A DNA stretch of 64,000 bases from Myroides sp. N17-2 (GTDB lineage: Bacteria; Bacteroidota; Bacteroidia; Flavobacteriales; Flavobacteriaceae): contig NZ_NSGJ01000007.1 of the NCBI RefSeq assembly GCF_002286775.1, forward strand, positions 82,220 through 146,219, given 5' to 3'. The translations under genes and the position numbers were made by a program. A model generated the notes under the pieces. It saw nothing but the letters and a program-made list of their open reading frames with translations. It did not search any database and had not been told where the DNA came from. How positions within the stretch are numbered: position 1 is the stretch's first letter; each line of letters opens with the position of its first letter. Below, in pieces: positions 36,855 through 45,886 of this stretch.

Positions 36855-36872
36855 CGTTCTATACTTTTTACA

Positions 36873-37925
36873 ATGACTTTTTCTAATAAACTCATTACTT
36901 GGTACTTAGTCAACAAACGCTTTTTACCTTGGAGAGAAACTAAAAACCCTTATGCTATTTGGCTGTCAGAAATTATTCTTCAACAAACGCGAGTAGCGCA
37001 AGGTTTGCCTTATTTTGAAGCCTTTTTGAACACCTATCCAACAGTAACGGACTTAGCTAATGCACCCGAAGATGATGTAATGAGATTATGGCAAGGACTA
37101 GGCTACTACAGCAGAGCGCGTAACTTACATGCAACAGCTAAAAAAGTAGCTTATGAACTAAATGGCATATTCCCACCTAACTATAAAGAACTTCTTACCT
37201 TAAAAGGTGTAGGAGAATACACTGCTGCAGCCATAGCTTCTATCGCTTATGACGAAGTAGTCCCTGTAGTAGACGGAAATGTATTCAGGGTACTCGCTAG
37301 AGTGTATGGTATCACTTCTGATATATCAACTAATAGTACTAAAAAAGAATTCCAAACATTAGCCGCTAAGTTAATACCTCATAATGAACCAGCTACTTTT
37401 AACCAAGCCATTATGGACTTCGGAGCTACACAATGTACTCCTAAGAACCCAGACTGTAGTGTGTGCCCTTATATAAATGAGTGCGTAGCTTACGCTACTA
37501 ACCAAGTAGCCACTTTACCTGTCAAGCTAAGTAAGATAAAAATAAAGAAGAGATATCTAGATTTCCTTATATTATTAGATGCTAACAGGGATACGATAAT
37601 AGAACAACGTACAGAAAAAGATATATGGCAACAACTTTATCAATTTCCTCTTATTGACAGCTTTGACCACAATACTGAAGATATCGCTAAAGCTATTACA
37701 GAGAAATATGACTCTTTATTATATATAAAGGAGATAATCAACCTAACGGAGTCACCGATAATACATCAATTATCACATCAGAAACTGCATATCAAGTTTT
37801 GGGTTGTAAAGGTAGACCAACTACCAGGCACACCTACTCAGTGGGTTGACTTAAATAAATTTGGTTTTCCGATAGTAATTCATAACTTTATTACATCTGT
37901 AGATTTAAAAACACTAATAGACTAA
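36873..37925 (+). CDS. mutY: A/G-specific adenine glycosylase
   Basis: DNA repair enzyme that removes adenine paired with 8-oxoguanine. From the ATG at 36873 the product has 350 residues. It shows the catalytic Glu in SEIILQQTRV, the helix-hairpin-helix LKGVGEYTAAAI, the catalytic Asp in VVDGNVFRV, and a [4Fe-4S] cluster formed by Cys residues in CTPKNPDCSVCPYINEC. A C-terminal NUDIX-like 8-oxoG recognition domain is present. Four bases separate it from ssb. Confidence 0.95.
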   Translation: MTFSNKLITWYLVNKRFLPWRETKNPYAIWLSEIILQQTRVAQGLPYFEAFLNTYPTVTDLANAPEDDVMRLWQGLGYYSRARNLHATAKKVAYELNGIFPPNYKELLTLKGVGEYTAAAIASIAYDEVVPVVDGNVFRVLARVYGITSDISTNSTKKEFQTLAAKLIPHNEPATFNQAIMDFGATQCTPKNPDCSVCPYINECVAYATNQVATLPVKLSKIKIKKRYLDFLILLDANRDTIIEQRTEKDIWQQLYQFPLIDSFDHNTEDIAKAITEKYDSLLYIKEIINLTESPIIHQLSHQKLHIKFWVVKVDQLPGTPTQWVDLNKFGFPIVIHNFITSVDLKTLID

Positions 37926-37929
37926 CACT

Positions 37930-38373
37930 ATGAACGGCACCCTTAATAAAGTCACATTAATAGGTCACTTAGGTGATAACGTAAAGATGCATTACTTCGA
38001 GAATGGCAACTGCATCGGGCGTTTTCCTATCGCAACAAATGAAGTATATCTAAATAAAACTTCAGGCGAAAAATACACTTCTACGGAGTGGCATAACTTA
38101 GTGGTGAAGAATAAAGCTGCTGAAGTCTGTGAAAAATATCTATCTAAAGGAGATCGTATTTATGTAGAAGGTAGAATCCGCTCTCGTCAATGGCAAGGAG
38201 ATGACGGTATCTCAAGACAGACTGTAGAAATAATGGTTACCGAATTTATGTTTTTAGACACTAAAAAGGAGAATGATTATAAAACAAAAACTACCTTTGA
38301 AGAAGAAAAAAAGGATGCTATAGATAATTTTAATATTCCTAAAGAGACTAATAATGATAATCTTCCGTTTTAA
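37930..38373 (+). CDS. ssb: Single-stranded DNA-binding protein
   Basis: A 147-residue OB-fold protein that coats ssDNA in replication and repair. MNGTLNKVTLIGHLGDNVKM is the standard start, and the OB fold contains the WHNLV and SKGDRIYVEGRI motifs. The C-terminal tail ends NDNLPF, an acidic/hydrophobic tip that recruits partner proteins. It follows mutY by four bases. Confidence 0.96.
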   Translation: MNGTLNKVTLIGHLGDNVKMHYFENGNCIGRFPIATNEVYLNKTSGEKYTSTEWHNLVVKNKAAEVCEKYLSKGDRIYVEGRIRSRQWQGDDGISRQTVEIMVTEFMFLDTKKENDYKTKTTFEEEKKDAIDNFNIPKETNNDNLPF

Positions 38374-38418
38374 GTAGGTTACATATTTAGATTAGAACAC
38401 TAATTGACAATCAGAAAC

Positions 38419-39003
38419 ATGAGAATTTCCATTATAAGCACTATTTTATTATTAACTCTATTCACATCGTGTAAAGAGGAGACTACACCTAAACCTAATG
38501 CATTCTTGGCTCTAGATTATCCTAATCAAGAGTACACAACATATAAGAATGCTAACGGATTTGAATTTAGTCAGAATAAATGGGCTACTATAAAGGAAGG
38601 AAAGAATAGCTCTTTAGAGATACATTATCCACAGATGAAGGCTACAATCTTCATCAACTATAAACCAGTAGACGGCAATGTCAATCTGTTATTAAAAGAT
38701 GCGCAAAAACTAACTTATGAGCATTTCGTAAAAGCAGATGAAATCATCGAACAGCCGTTCATTAATGCTAAAGACAGAGTCTATGGTATGTTCTATAACG
38801 TAGAAGGAAATGCTGCAACTAATGTACAGTTTTACGCTACAGATAGCGTTAAAAACTTCGTAGTAGCCTCACTATATTTCTATGCTAAACCAAACTATGA
38901 TTCTATACTACCTGCGAGCGAATATGTCAAGAAAGATATGCGCAAGCTAATAGAAACACTGCAATGGACAGAAAAACAACCTAGCTCTGTAGTAACACCT
39001 TAA
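38419..39003 (+). CDS. gldD: Gliding motility lipoprotein GldD
   Basis: A 194-residue lipoprotein from the ATG at 38419 (an upstream TTG at 38404 also opens the frame); lipobox L-F-T-S-C at residues 14-18. The mature part matches GldD: PNAFLALDYPNQEY at the beginning and FYAKPNYDSILPASEYVKKDM at the end. GldD is needed for gliding and type IX secretion linked functions in Flavobacterium. In that genus the order is ssb-gldE-gldD; here gldE is not present between ssb and gldD. Confidence 0.88.
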   Translation: MRISIISTILLLTLFTSCKEETTPKPNAFLALDYPNQEYTTYKNANGFEFSQNKWATIKEGKNSSLEIHYPQMKATIFINYKPVDGNVNLLLKDAQKLTYEHFVKADEIIEQPFINAKDRVYGMFYNVEGNAATNVQFYATDSVKNFVVASLYFYAKPNYDSILPASEYVKKDMRKLIETLQWTEKQPSSVVTP

Positions 39004-39110
39004 TCAAGAACATCTCGATTTTTTATATTTGAATGGAATTAGCTATAGTAGTTAATTCCATTTTTTCGTCTCTACGTTTCTGTTGAATCCATAGTGACAG
39101 TATAGTACAT

Positions 39111-39156
39111 CCATAATGACTCCATTAAAAAGCCCGTTTTAATGGAGTCACTATGG
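39111..39156. repeat. Near-perfect 20-bp dyad with a 6-base loop
   Basis: Arms at 39111-39130 and 39137-39156 are CCATA-A-TGACTCCATTAAAA and its complement with one mismatch (A versus G). The loop is AGCCCG. This can form a strong hairpin or cruciform. There is no T-run typical of a terminator beyond the arm. Confidence 0.75.
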
Positions 39157-39190
39157 ACTCATTATGGACTCACTATGGACTCACTCGGAT
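39148..39190 (+). repeat. 11-bp tandem repeat, three full units and a part
   Basis: Units TCACTATGGAC (39148-39158), TCATTATGGAC (39159-39169), TCACTATGGAC (39170-39180) and a diverged TCACTCGGATG. The first unit is part of the right arm of the neighbouring dyad, and CCATAGTGAC/CCATAATGAC to the left are inverted copies of the same unit. Confidence 0.75.
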
Positions 39191-39312
39191 GGAATATCAC
39201 AAAAAAACGAGATAAACCATAGAAGATCTATCTCGTACATTATTTGCTTATTTTTCTACTTTTTTCTCCGTTATTATCAGATATAAAAAAGAAAAAAATT
39301 CTCGTTATTTAC

Positions 39313-39690
39313 CTATTTTACGCTAACAATATTCGTTTTATCTACATGATAAATACCATTAGCAATCTTCTCTACTGTCTTTACTAAAGAAGAAACATCC
39401 TGCTTAGCATCATCAAACTCCACTACTGCAGTCTTCGTATCAAAGTCTACCTGTGCATGCTTCACTCCGTCTAACCCTGCTAACTTCCCTTCAATTAACT
39501 TAGCACATCCGATAGCACATGTCATTCCCTCTATCTGAAAAGTTGCTTTCTCTACTGTACCTGCTACTTCATTTGTACTAGCCTGAGCAGTTGCCTCTTT
39601 TCCTTCTGCATTAGTAGTTGTTTCATTTTTACATGATGCGAATAGCACTGTCCCTAACATTACTACAGCAAATGATCTAAGTATATTCAT
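39313..39690 (-). CDS. HMA-domain (heavy-metal-associated) lipoprotein
   Basis: A 125-residue lipoprotein: lipobox L-F-A-S-C at residues 16-20, a Thr/Ala/Glu-rich linker, then an HMA domain (about 48-118) with the metal site G-M-T-C-A-I-G-C-A (Cys at about 57 and 61). The site is C-x-x-x-C rather than the usual C-x-x-C, with one extra residue, which occurs in Bacteroidota relatives. It probably binds copper or a similar ion in the periplasm. The -7-like TATTTTTG at 39723-39730 abuts the terminator of the upstream operon. Confidence 0.85.
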   Translation of the reverse strand: MNILRSFAVVMLGTVLFASCKNETTTNAEGKEATAQASTNEVAGTVEKATFQIEGMTCAIGCAKLIEGKLAGLDGVKHAQVDFDTKTAVVEFDDAKQDVSSLVKTVEKIANGIYHVDKTNIVSVK

Positions 39691-39730
39691 CTCTTTATTT
39701 TTTATAAGTAATCTTTCAACTGCAAAAATA

Positions 39731-39761
39731 AAAAAAGCAACTGAATGTTCAGTTGCTTTTT
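39731..39761. terminator. Terminator of the M16 operon
   Basis: AAAAAGCAACTGAA and its complement with a two-base loop; on the minus strand a T-rich tail follows and overlaps the -7 element of the HMA gene. Confidence 0.9.
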
Positions 39762-39785
39762 CAATTCTATTATTTAGATAATCAA

Positions 39786-41843
39786 TTATTTAAAATCAGC
39801 TTCAGATACTCCTTCGTTGATTTTTACATCTTTCACTATATTTATTATTTCTACCCCTACATTCATCACTTGCTTATAAGGAATCTTAATCCCCTTCACT
39901 TCTTTATAATCTTCATAAGTAGTAGTGATACTCATTACTTGTCCGCCTTGCTCTTGAGAAGTAACACTAGATACTTTAAGTCCAGACTCTACGTCGTAAT
40001 AAGACACTGTCTTACCTACTTTAATACCTACAGCTTGCTTGACATTCACAGTTTCTATTCCTACTACTACAGCTTCTTTATTTTGCTTAAGTTTTAATTC
40101 TGAGAATGGAGTAGCCTCAGCTTGTAATGCTTTTAACTCCTCACCCTTCATCTCTATCTTTTGCCCTTGAGCCATTACGAATGCTTCTTTAGGAGTTACC
40201 ACTTGCTTAGACATTGTATTCCCCATCATTTTTTGTTCTGATAGCAAATATCCTTCTTGTACCTTAGTGATAGACTCTAATTGCATTCCCTGCACTTCTG
40301 CTACACTGCTAATCACCATAGATTTCACTTCTGCTAACTTCTTCTCTCCACCAATAGCATTAATATACTTATCTACAACAGAAGACACAGTAAGCCCTTT
40401 TTTAGCAGCAAGATCCTGACCAGATGTAGGTTTTGCTACTTCATCCGCTTCTTTAGAGTAATACTTAATATCATATCCTAGACGTTCTAATCCAGGTAAT
40501 ACATCAGCACCCTTACCCACGATTACAATACGCATATTATCTTTAAGGAAATACTTCTGAGCTGCACGTTGTACATCTGCTACAGTCACTGCATTAATAT
40601 TCTTAATATAGTTTTCATAAAAATCAGCAGGTAATCCATACAACTCTTTATTCAATGCATATCCTGCTACAGTAGTAGGTTTCTGAATCTCCATCACGAA
40701 ATTACCTACATACTTCGCTTTCGCTAACTTTAGTTCGTCTTCCTTCACAGGAGTTGTACGGATAAGATCGATCTCCTTAATAAATTCTGTAACTGAACTA
40801 TCAGTAACAACATTACGTACTGATGCACCTGCTCTAAACTTACCAGGATACTTACGAGAGGTACTAATAGAAGAGTATGCTCCATATGTCCATCCATGTG
40901 CCTCACGCAAGTTTAAGAACAGACGTCCTTCACCACCACCTCCTAAGATTTGGTTTGCTAAAATAGCTGCAAAGTAATCTTTATCTGTCATCTTTAGCTC
41001 CACTTCATTTAGTAAAGCAATTTCAGACTGTACGGCATTAGACATATCTACGAAGTTGATCTCAGTCTTCTGCACGTTCTCCTTATAAGCAACATCTTTA
41101 AACTGTGTATTCGTTTTTTTCCATCCATCAAACAAACCGCGTACAGCCTTTTCCGTCTTTTTGTAATCGATATCACCTACTACTACTAAGTACGCCTTCT
41201 CAGGTGAATAATACTTCTTATAGTACTCCTGTACATCAGCAAAAGTAACATTAGTCAATGACTGAACAGTCTCAAACTCTCCTACAGGAGTTTTCTTACC
41301 ATATAACACTGCACTCTCTACTCTACGAGCGATATTGGTAACGCTATTCTCTCCAGATTTCACTCCTTCAATAGCCTTCGCTTTAGCTTTATCAAACTCC
41401 TCTTGTGTTAGTACTGAATTTAATGCACCATCTGATAGAAGATTTAGAATAGTCTCGTTATGCTTAGATAATCCATTAGCAGAAGCACCTCCTGAATGGA
41501 AATTAATACGAGCCCCTAAGAAGTCAATCTCTTCTTGAAACTTCTCTTTATTCATCTTCTTTGTTTCGTTACCTAACATCTCAGACAAGATAGATGACAC
41601 ACCTGCCTTATCTCCATCATATACTAGTGGATTATCGATAGTCAATGTATAAGATACACGAGGAAGTTTAGTATTCTGTACTACCAAAACCTTCATACCA
41701 TTACTTAGTGTAAAAGAAGTAGGTTTACCTACCTGCACTGTTGGAGCAGGGCCAGGTGTTGGTTGTTTTCTATCTTGAGCTTGCATTTCTAACGCTGCTA
41801 AAGCAAACACTACACTTGCAGCATAAATATATATTTTCTTCAT
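39786..41843 (-). CDS. M16-family peptidase-like protein (inactive-type subunit) with extra C-terminal domain
   Basis: A 685-residue exported protein with a signal peptide ending MQAQ. Residues about 35-450 have the M16 fold (FTLSNGMKVLVVQN, YYKKYYSPEKAYLVVVGDI, LREAHGWTYGAYSSI), but the zinc motif HxxEH is missing: the equivalent place reads GVSSILSEMLGNETKKM. It is therefore the regulatory partner of the active subunit encoded next door. Residues about 490-685 form an additional beta-rich domain, not part of M16, resembling periplasmic lipoprotein-carrier-like modules. Gap to the active-subunit gene: 17 bp, same operon. Confidence 0.85.
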   Translation of the reverse strand: MKKIYIYAASVVFALAALEMQAQDRKQPTPGPAPTVQVGKPTSFTLSNGMKVLVVQNTKLPRVSYTLTIDNPLVYDGDKAGVSSILSEMLGNETKKMNKEKFQEEIDFLGARINFHSGGASANGLSKHNETILNLLSDGALNSVLTQEEFDKAKAKAIEGVKSGENSVTNIARRVESAVLYGKKTPVGEFETVQSLTNVTFADVQEYYKKYYSPEKAYLVVVGDIDYKKTEKAVRGLFDGWKKTNTQFKDVAYKENVQKTEINFVDMSNAVQSEIALLNEVELKMTDKDYFAAILANQILGGGGEGRLFLNLREAHGWTYGAYSSISTSRKYPGKFRAGASVRNVVTDSSVTEFIKEIDLIRTTPVKEDELKLAKAKYVGNFVMEIQKPTTVAGYALNKELYGLPADFYENYIKNINAVTVADVQRAAQKYFLKDNMRIVIVGKGADVLPGLERLGYDIKYYSKEADEVAKPTSGQDLAAKKGLTVSSVVDKYINAIGGEKKLAEVKSMVISSVAEVQGMQLESITKVQEGYLLSEQKMMGNTMSKQVVTPKEAFVMAQGQKIEMKGEELKALQAEATPFSELKLKQNKEAVVVGIETVNVKQAVGIKVGKTVSYYDVESGLKVSSVTSQEQGGQVMSITTTYEDYKEVKGIKIPYKQVMNVGVEIINIVKDVKINEGVSEADFK

Positions 41844-41860
41844 TTTGTCTACAGTTATAA

Positions 41861-43180
41861 TTAATTGTTAGCTTTCTTTACAGGAACGTAGTCAAGTACT
41901 AGTCTTTGGTTCTTATTAAGGTACTTTTTCGCTACATCGCGTATCTCTTCTCTTGTAATACTTCTGTAGATATCAATGTTACTATTGATCAAGTTTACAT
42001 CTCCATATAACAAATAATAAGAAGCTAAATTCTCAGCCAAACCTTCTACATTCGAATTTGAGTCAACATATTGTTTCTCAAAAATATTTTGAAGCTTTTG
42101 GAAGTCTCTTTCTGAAATTAATTCAGTTTGTAATTTTAAGATTTCCTCATCTATTTCTTTTACTAACGCATCAGAACTAGTACCTTGCATAGGAATACCA
42201 TAGATAAAATACATTCCGTAGTCTTCTTGACTAAAGCTAAATGATGCCATCTCTAACGCCATTTTCTTTTGATCTACTACTTTCTTATATAATCTAGAAC
42301 TCTTTCCACTAGATAAAATAGAAGAAATCATCTCTAATACACGAGCTTCACGAGACTTCATAGATGGCGTACGATATGCCTCTACTACCATCGGAAGTTG
42401 GATATTAGGATCTTGGAACTCCGCTTTTAACTCTGTTGTGATAGGAGCCTCTTCAAACTTACTTTTTACTACAGGAGTACCTTTAGCTATAGGTCCAAAA
42501 TATTGTTTAATCCACTTCTTCGCTTGCTCTTTCTCAAAATCACCAGCGACTACTAATACTGCATTATTAGGAATATAAAACTTCTTATTAAACGCTAAGA
42601 ACTCCTCTAAAGTAGCTGCATCTAAGTGATCCATCGACCCAATAGGAGCCCAACGGTAAGGGTGTTTTGTAAACAGATTTTTCTTTACCTCCGTTACTAG
42701 CTGTCCATAAGGTTGGTTATCCACACGTAGTCTTTTCTCCTCTTTTACTACTTCATTCTGAGTACTCACCCCTATTTGGTTAATAATAGGATGCATTAAT
42801 CGCTCAGACTCCATCCACAACCCTAACTCTAGATTATTAGAAGGAAACACTTCATAATAATAAGTACGGTCATCCGAAGTATTAGCATTATTCTTACCTC
42901 CATTAGAAGTAACTATCTTAAACCACTCTCCGCGGTCGATATTCTTAGTTCCTTCAAATAATAGGTGTTCAAAAAAGTGAGCAAATCCCGTACGTTCAGG
43001 ATTCTCATCTTTCGCTCCAACGTGATACATCACAGATGTCACAACTACAGGAGCAGATTTGTCTTGGTGTAAGATAACGTGTAATCCATTATCTAAAGTG
43101 TACTGATCGAATTCCACTTTTTGAGCTAAGGCAGACACTCCAAAGAATAATGAGCCTAGAACCAATAAAGATTTTTTCAT
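41861..43180 (-). CDS. M16-family zinc peptidase (active subunit)
   Basis: A 439-residue periplasmic metallopeptidase with signal peptide ending ALAQ. The zinc motif is HFFEH (His68, Glu71, His72) in GFAHFFEHLLFEG, followed by a distal Glu region about 75 residues on. N- and C-terminal M16 halves are both present (YFGPIAKG..., YLNKNQRLVLDYVPV). It pairs with the motif-less subunit, as in other two-gene M16 operons of Bacteroidota. Substrates are unknown. An 18-bp palindrome lies 17 bp upstream of the ATG. Confidence 0.92.
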   Translation of the reverse strand: MKKSLLVLGSLFFGVSALAQKVEFDQYTLDNGLHVILHQDKSAPVVVTSVMYHVGAKDENPERTGFAHFFEHLLFEGTKNIDRGEWFKIVTSNGGKNNANTSDDRTYYYEVFPSNNLELGLWMESERLMHPIINQIGVSTQNEVVKEEKRLRVDNQPYGQLVTEVKKNLFTKHPYRWAPIGSMDHLDAATLEEFLAFNKKFYIPNNAVLVVAGDFEKEQAKKWIKQYFGPIAKGTPVVKSKFEEAPITTELKAEFQDPNIQLPMVVEAYRTPSMKSREARVLEMISSILSSGKSSRLYKKVVDQKKMALEMASFSFSQEDYGMYFIYGIPMQGTSSDALVKEIDEEILKLQTELISERDFQKLQNIFEKQYVDSNSNVEGLAENLASYYLLYGDVNLINSNIDIYRSITREEIRDVAKKYLNKNQRLVLDYVPVKKANN

Positions 43181-43196
43181 TCTACAATATTTTGAA

Positions 43197-43214
43197 ATTA
43201 GGTTATAACCTAAT
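43197..43214. promoter_or_regulatory. 18-bp perfect palindrome upstream of the M16 operon
   Basis: ATTAGGTTATAACCTAAT is an exact palindrome 17 bp before the ATG of the M16 gene. Its place and symmetry fit an operator for a homodimeric repressor; the regulator is unknown. Confidence 0.55.
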
Positions 43215-43443
43215 AAGTAGTACTTTACCTATAATTGTTACACTTATTTTGAACTATTTATAAACTATCCATAAAAACCACCTCCACAACTGTTATGAGT
43301 ATGAAATATATGCTCACTACTCGCCTTAGTTTAACTGTTATAAATCCAACTATCAAATAAAAACAATAGTTATCATTAATAGAACACACTCATTTACACC
43401 TTACTAACTATAAAAAATAATCAAATGACTTTCGATAAAACTT

Positions 43444-43472
43444 TTGTAAATGAGAAAATAAATGTATATTTG
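43444..43472 (+). promoter_or_regulatory. Promoter of rplU-rpmA
   Basis: TTG (43444-43446), 18 bp, then TATATTTG (43465-43472); ATG follows 31 bp later. Confidence 0.65.
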
Positions 43473-43503
43473 CACCCTTAATAAACATTTTAATTTTTTT
43501 GTT

Positions 43504-43866
43504 ATGTACGCAATCGTAGAGATGGCAGGGCAACAATTCAAAGTTAGCAAAGATCAAAAAGTGTATGTACACCGTTTGGCATCTGAAGAAGGAACAACTG
43601 TTACTTTTGACAAAGTTCTTTTAATTGATGACAACAACAACATCACTCTTGGCGCCCCAGCTATAGAAGGTGCTTCTGTGGAAGCTAAAATTTTACAACA
43701 CCTACAAGGTGACAAAGTAATCGTTTTCAAAAAGAAAAGAAGAAAAGGTTACAAAAAGAAAAACGGACACAGACAAGCTTTAACTCAAATTGTTATCGAA
43801 GGTATCAATGTAGGAGGAGCTAAGAAAAAAGCAACTAAAAAAGAGGCAGCGGAAGCAGCTGAGTAA
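43504..43866 (+). CDS. rplU: Large ribosomal subunit protein bL21
   Basis: From the ATG at 43504 the product is 120 residues: MYAIVEMAGQQFKV is the canonical L21 start. A longer frame from 43462 runs through the promoter and should be ignored. The core KKKRRKGYKKKNGHRQ is the usual rRNA-binding segment, and the C-terminus has a short Lys/Ala/Glu-rich tail typical of Bacteroidota. Followed by rpmA after 24 bp. Confidence 0.97.
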   Translation: MYAIVEMAGQQFKVSKDQKVYVHRLASEEGTTVTFDKVLLIDDNNNITLGAPAIEGASVEAKILQHLQGDKVIVFKKKRRKGYKKKNGHRQALTQIVIEGINVGGAKKKATKKEAAEAAE

Positions 43867-43890
43867 TTAACAGACTAAATTTAAGACGTC

Positions 43891-44151
43891 ATGGCACATA
43901 AAAAAGGTGTAGGTAGTTCTAAGAATGGTAGAGAATCAGAATCGAAACGCCTAGGTGTTAAGATTTATGGTGGTCAAGCAGCTATCGCTGGAAATATCAT
44001 CGTTAGACAAAGAGGTTCTAAGCATAATGCTGGTGAAAACGTTTACATGGGAAAAGATCATACTTTACATGCAAAAGTTGCTGGTGTTGTTAAATTCCAA
44101 AAGAAAAGAGATAACAAATCTTTTGTTTCTATTGTTCCTTTCGAAGCTTAA
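43891..44151 (+). CDS. rpmA: Large ribosomal subunit protein bL27
   Basis: An 86-residue protein of the 50S peptidyl transferase region. [22 protein letters not shown] is the bL27 N-terminus without a cleavable leader (so no Prp-type processing is expected), with [16 protein letters not shown] and [12 protein letters not shown] further on. Operon with rplU; a terminator follows. Confidence 0.97.
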   Translation: MAHKKGVGSSKNGRESESKRLGVKIYGGQAAIAGNIIVRQRGSKHNAGENVYMGKDHTLHAKVAGVVKFQKKRDNKSFVSIVPFEA

Positions 44152-44202
44152 GAATCATCATATTTGTTTGTAGTAATACAAATAAATAAACAATATAAGA
44201 GA

Positions 44203-44232
44203 AGACGCTATATTATATATAGCGTCTTTTTT
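44203..44232 (+). terminator. Terminator after rpmA
   Basis: AGACGCTATA and TATAGCGTCT arms followed by seven T. Confidence 0.9.
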
Positions 44233-44523
44233 TGTTTATATATATCATTTCCCTACAGGAAACAATCCTTTACTCTTCACAAACGTATTTAGTTTACTAA
44301 CTCCAAATATGGATTACATTCTAAAAATATAACCTACCATTCTATTTAGAACAAGGCTTAATTTAGAATAAATTAAAAACAACATCAACTAAAACACAAA
44401 ATCAAATAACTACAAAACAAGTAGTTATGATTATTATTTAGATATGTTATAAATAAATATTGCTCAATTAGATATTTTATTTACATTTGTTCTAAATAAT
44501 TAAACGATATAACTATTTATAAC
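44233..44523. other. Upstream region of the 445-residue lipoprotein gene
   Basis: About 290 bp, A/T-rich, with no gene apparent. It carries a promoter at 44460-44489. Nothing else stands out. Confidence 0.5.
44460..44489 (+). promoter_or_regulatory. Promoter of the 445-residue lipoprotein gene
   Basis: TTG (44460-44462), 19 bp, then TACATTTG (44482-44489), both matching the Bacteroidota consensus; the ATG is 35 bp downstream. Confidence 0.65.
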
Positions 44524-45861
44524 ATGAAAAAAATACTTTCTCTTTTTGCTATTACAGCATTCTTAATGACGAGTTGTTCTAGTGATGATAATACGCCTAT
44601 CAGACCTGAAATCAAAGATCAAGTAGAAGTAAGTAAAGAGTCTCCTATCATCGGAGAATATTCTTTTAATCACGCTGGTAACCCAATTCCTTTTCATTTT
44701 GAAAAAACTACAATCACTATGAAAATGTCAGGTATGGCAGGAAGTGGGCAAGATGATGATGTATATAATGTAATTACTACATACAAAAACGAAACAGGTG
44801 TATTCAAAACTGTAGCAAAAAACAAAGAAACAAGTGAATATAAAGCTTTCTTCTTTAGAGAAATAAATAACGACAAGAGTGAGTTCATGTTCAATATGGA
44901 CTTAACAGCTAAGACAGAAATAGAAGCAATCAAAGCTGCTTACCCAGCTAAAGACATTATAGTTGAGCACGATAAAGGCCAATTTGGTTGGTTACCTCTG
45001 AAAAAAGGGGCAATAGTAGAACCTATCAAACTACCTATAAATGGTCTATACGTATTTGAAGATCAAGGGCATAAATACACTTATACTTTCTCTGATGTAG
45101 TAGTAAACTTTAATAGTGGATTCTCAGCTTATGACATGACTGTACTAGCTCATAATAAGAATACTAATAAGATACTTCTTGAAGGTAAAGATGAATCAGT
45201 AAAAGGTAGATTCTATGTTATGCAACTTAAAAATATCAATGGAAAACTTGTTGAAATAGCTCGTACAACTTACTTAGCAGAAGAAAAAGCAAGGGCTGAA
45301 GCAGAATTTGCATTAAGTACTCCATTAAAAGATAATAAAGGAGAAAAAGAAGCTTCATATAACAGATATCAAAAGGGTACAGAAGCTATATTCGGAGTAT
45401 TAGAAGGAACATATTCTACTGAATCAATAAATAATGGATTAGGATATTACAAGTTCAAAATAGGTCAAGGTAGTGATGCTTTCTTACTACTTGGTCAGTT
45501 TGGAGAAGCGGGAGAACCAATGACAGAAGGTGCAAAACTAACTCTTAAAAAAGTATATACTAAAGAAGCAGATGGTCAAATCATATATGAAATATTAAAA
45601 GCTGAAGGCTATTACTCTGGTAGAGCAGGGCAATTCTTAACTGTATATGTAAAAGACATTGCTAATGATGGTTCTAAAGCAACTTTTGCAATAGCAACAA
45701 AAGATGGATCTAATTCAATATCAGGTTCAAAAGGTGATGTAATTGGTAAAACTAAAGAAGAAGCTATCGCTATTAAAGCTCCTGAATCTAACAAGGTTTT
45801 TGTTCCAGCAACAGGAATGATGAAATATGCACACTTATGGATGCAGACTACAAGAGAGTAA
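44524..45861 (+). CDS. Lipoprotein of unknown function, 445 aa
   Basis: A secreted lipoprotein with signal MKKILSLFAITAFLMTSC (Cys at residue 18) and an acidic linker SSDDNTP. I do not recognise the family. The mature part alternates short beta-like strands and loops; the middle has PINGLYVFEDQGHKYTYTF and a helical segment YLAEEKARAEAEFAL. It is transcribed alone from a clear promoter and closed by a strong terminator. No neighbouring gene suggests a role. Confidence 0.65.
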   Translation: MKKILSLFAITAFLMTSCSSDDNTPIRPEIKDQVEVSKESPIIGEYSFNHAGNPIPFHFEKTTITMKMSGMAGSGQDDDVYNVITTYKNETGVFKTVAKNKETSEYKAFFFREINNDKSEFMFNMDLTAKTEIEAIKAAYPAKDIIVEHDKGQFGWLPLKKGAIVEPIKLPINGLYVFEDQGHKYTYTFSDVVVNFNSGFSAYDMTVLAHNKNTNKILLEGKDESVKGRFYVMQLKNINGKLVEIARTTYLAEEKARAEAEFALSTPLKDNKGEKEASYNRYQKGTEAIFGVLEGTYSTESINNGLGYYKFKIGQGSDAFLLLGQFGEAGEPMTEGAKLTLKKVYTKEADGQIIYEILKAEGYYSGRAGQFLTVYVKDIANDGSKATFAIATKDGSNSISGSKGDVIGKTKEEAIAIKAPESNKVFVPATGMMKYAHLWMQTTRE

Positions 45862-45886
45862 TTTAATTTCACAGATATTTTAAGCT

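Larger units (their letters stand above)
39004..39312. other. Intergenic stretch with dyad and tandem repeats
   Basis: No gene is seen. The stretch contains the dyad and 11-bp tandem repeats listed next, followed by A-rich sequence before the convergent HMA gene. Confidence 0.6.
43181..43503. other. Divergent M16/rplU intergenic region (323 bp)
   Basis: No gene. Contains an 18-bp palindrome (43197-43214) near the M16 start and the rplU promoter at 43444-43472. The middle is A/T-rich with nothing recognisable. Confidence 0.6.

Noticed and set aside
39148..39190. Short CRISPR array
   Set aside because: Repeat units are adjacent without spacers and only 11 bp long.
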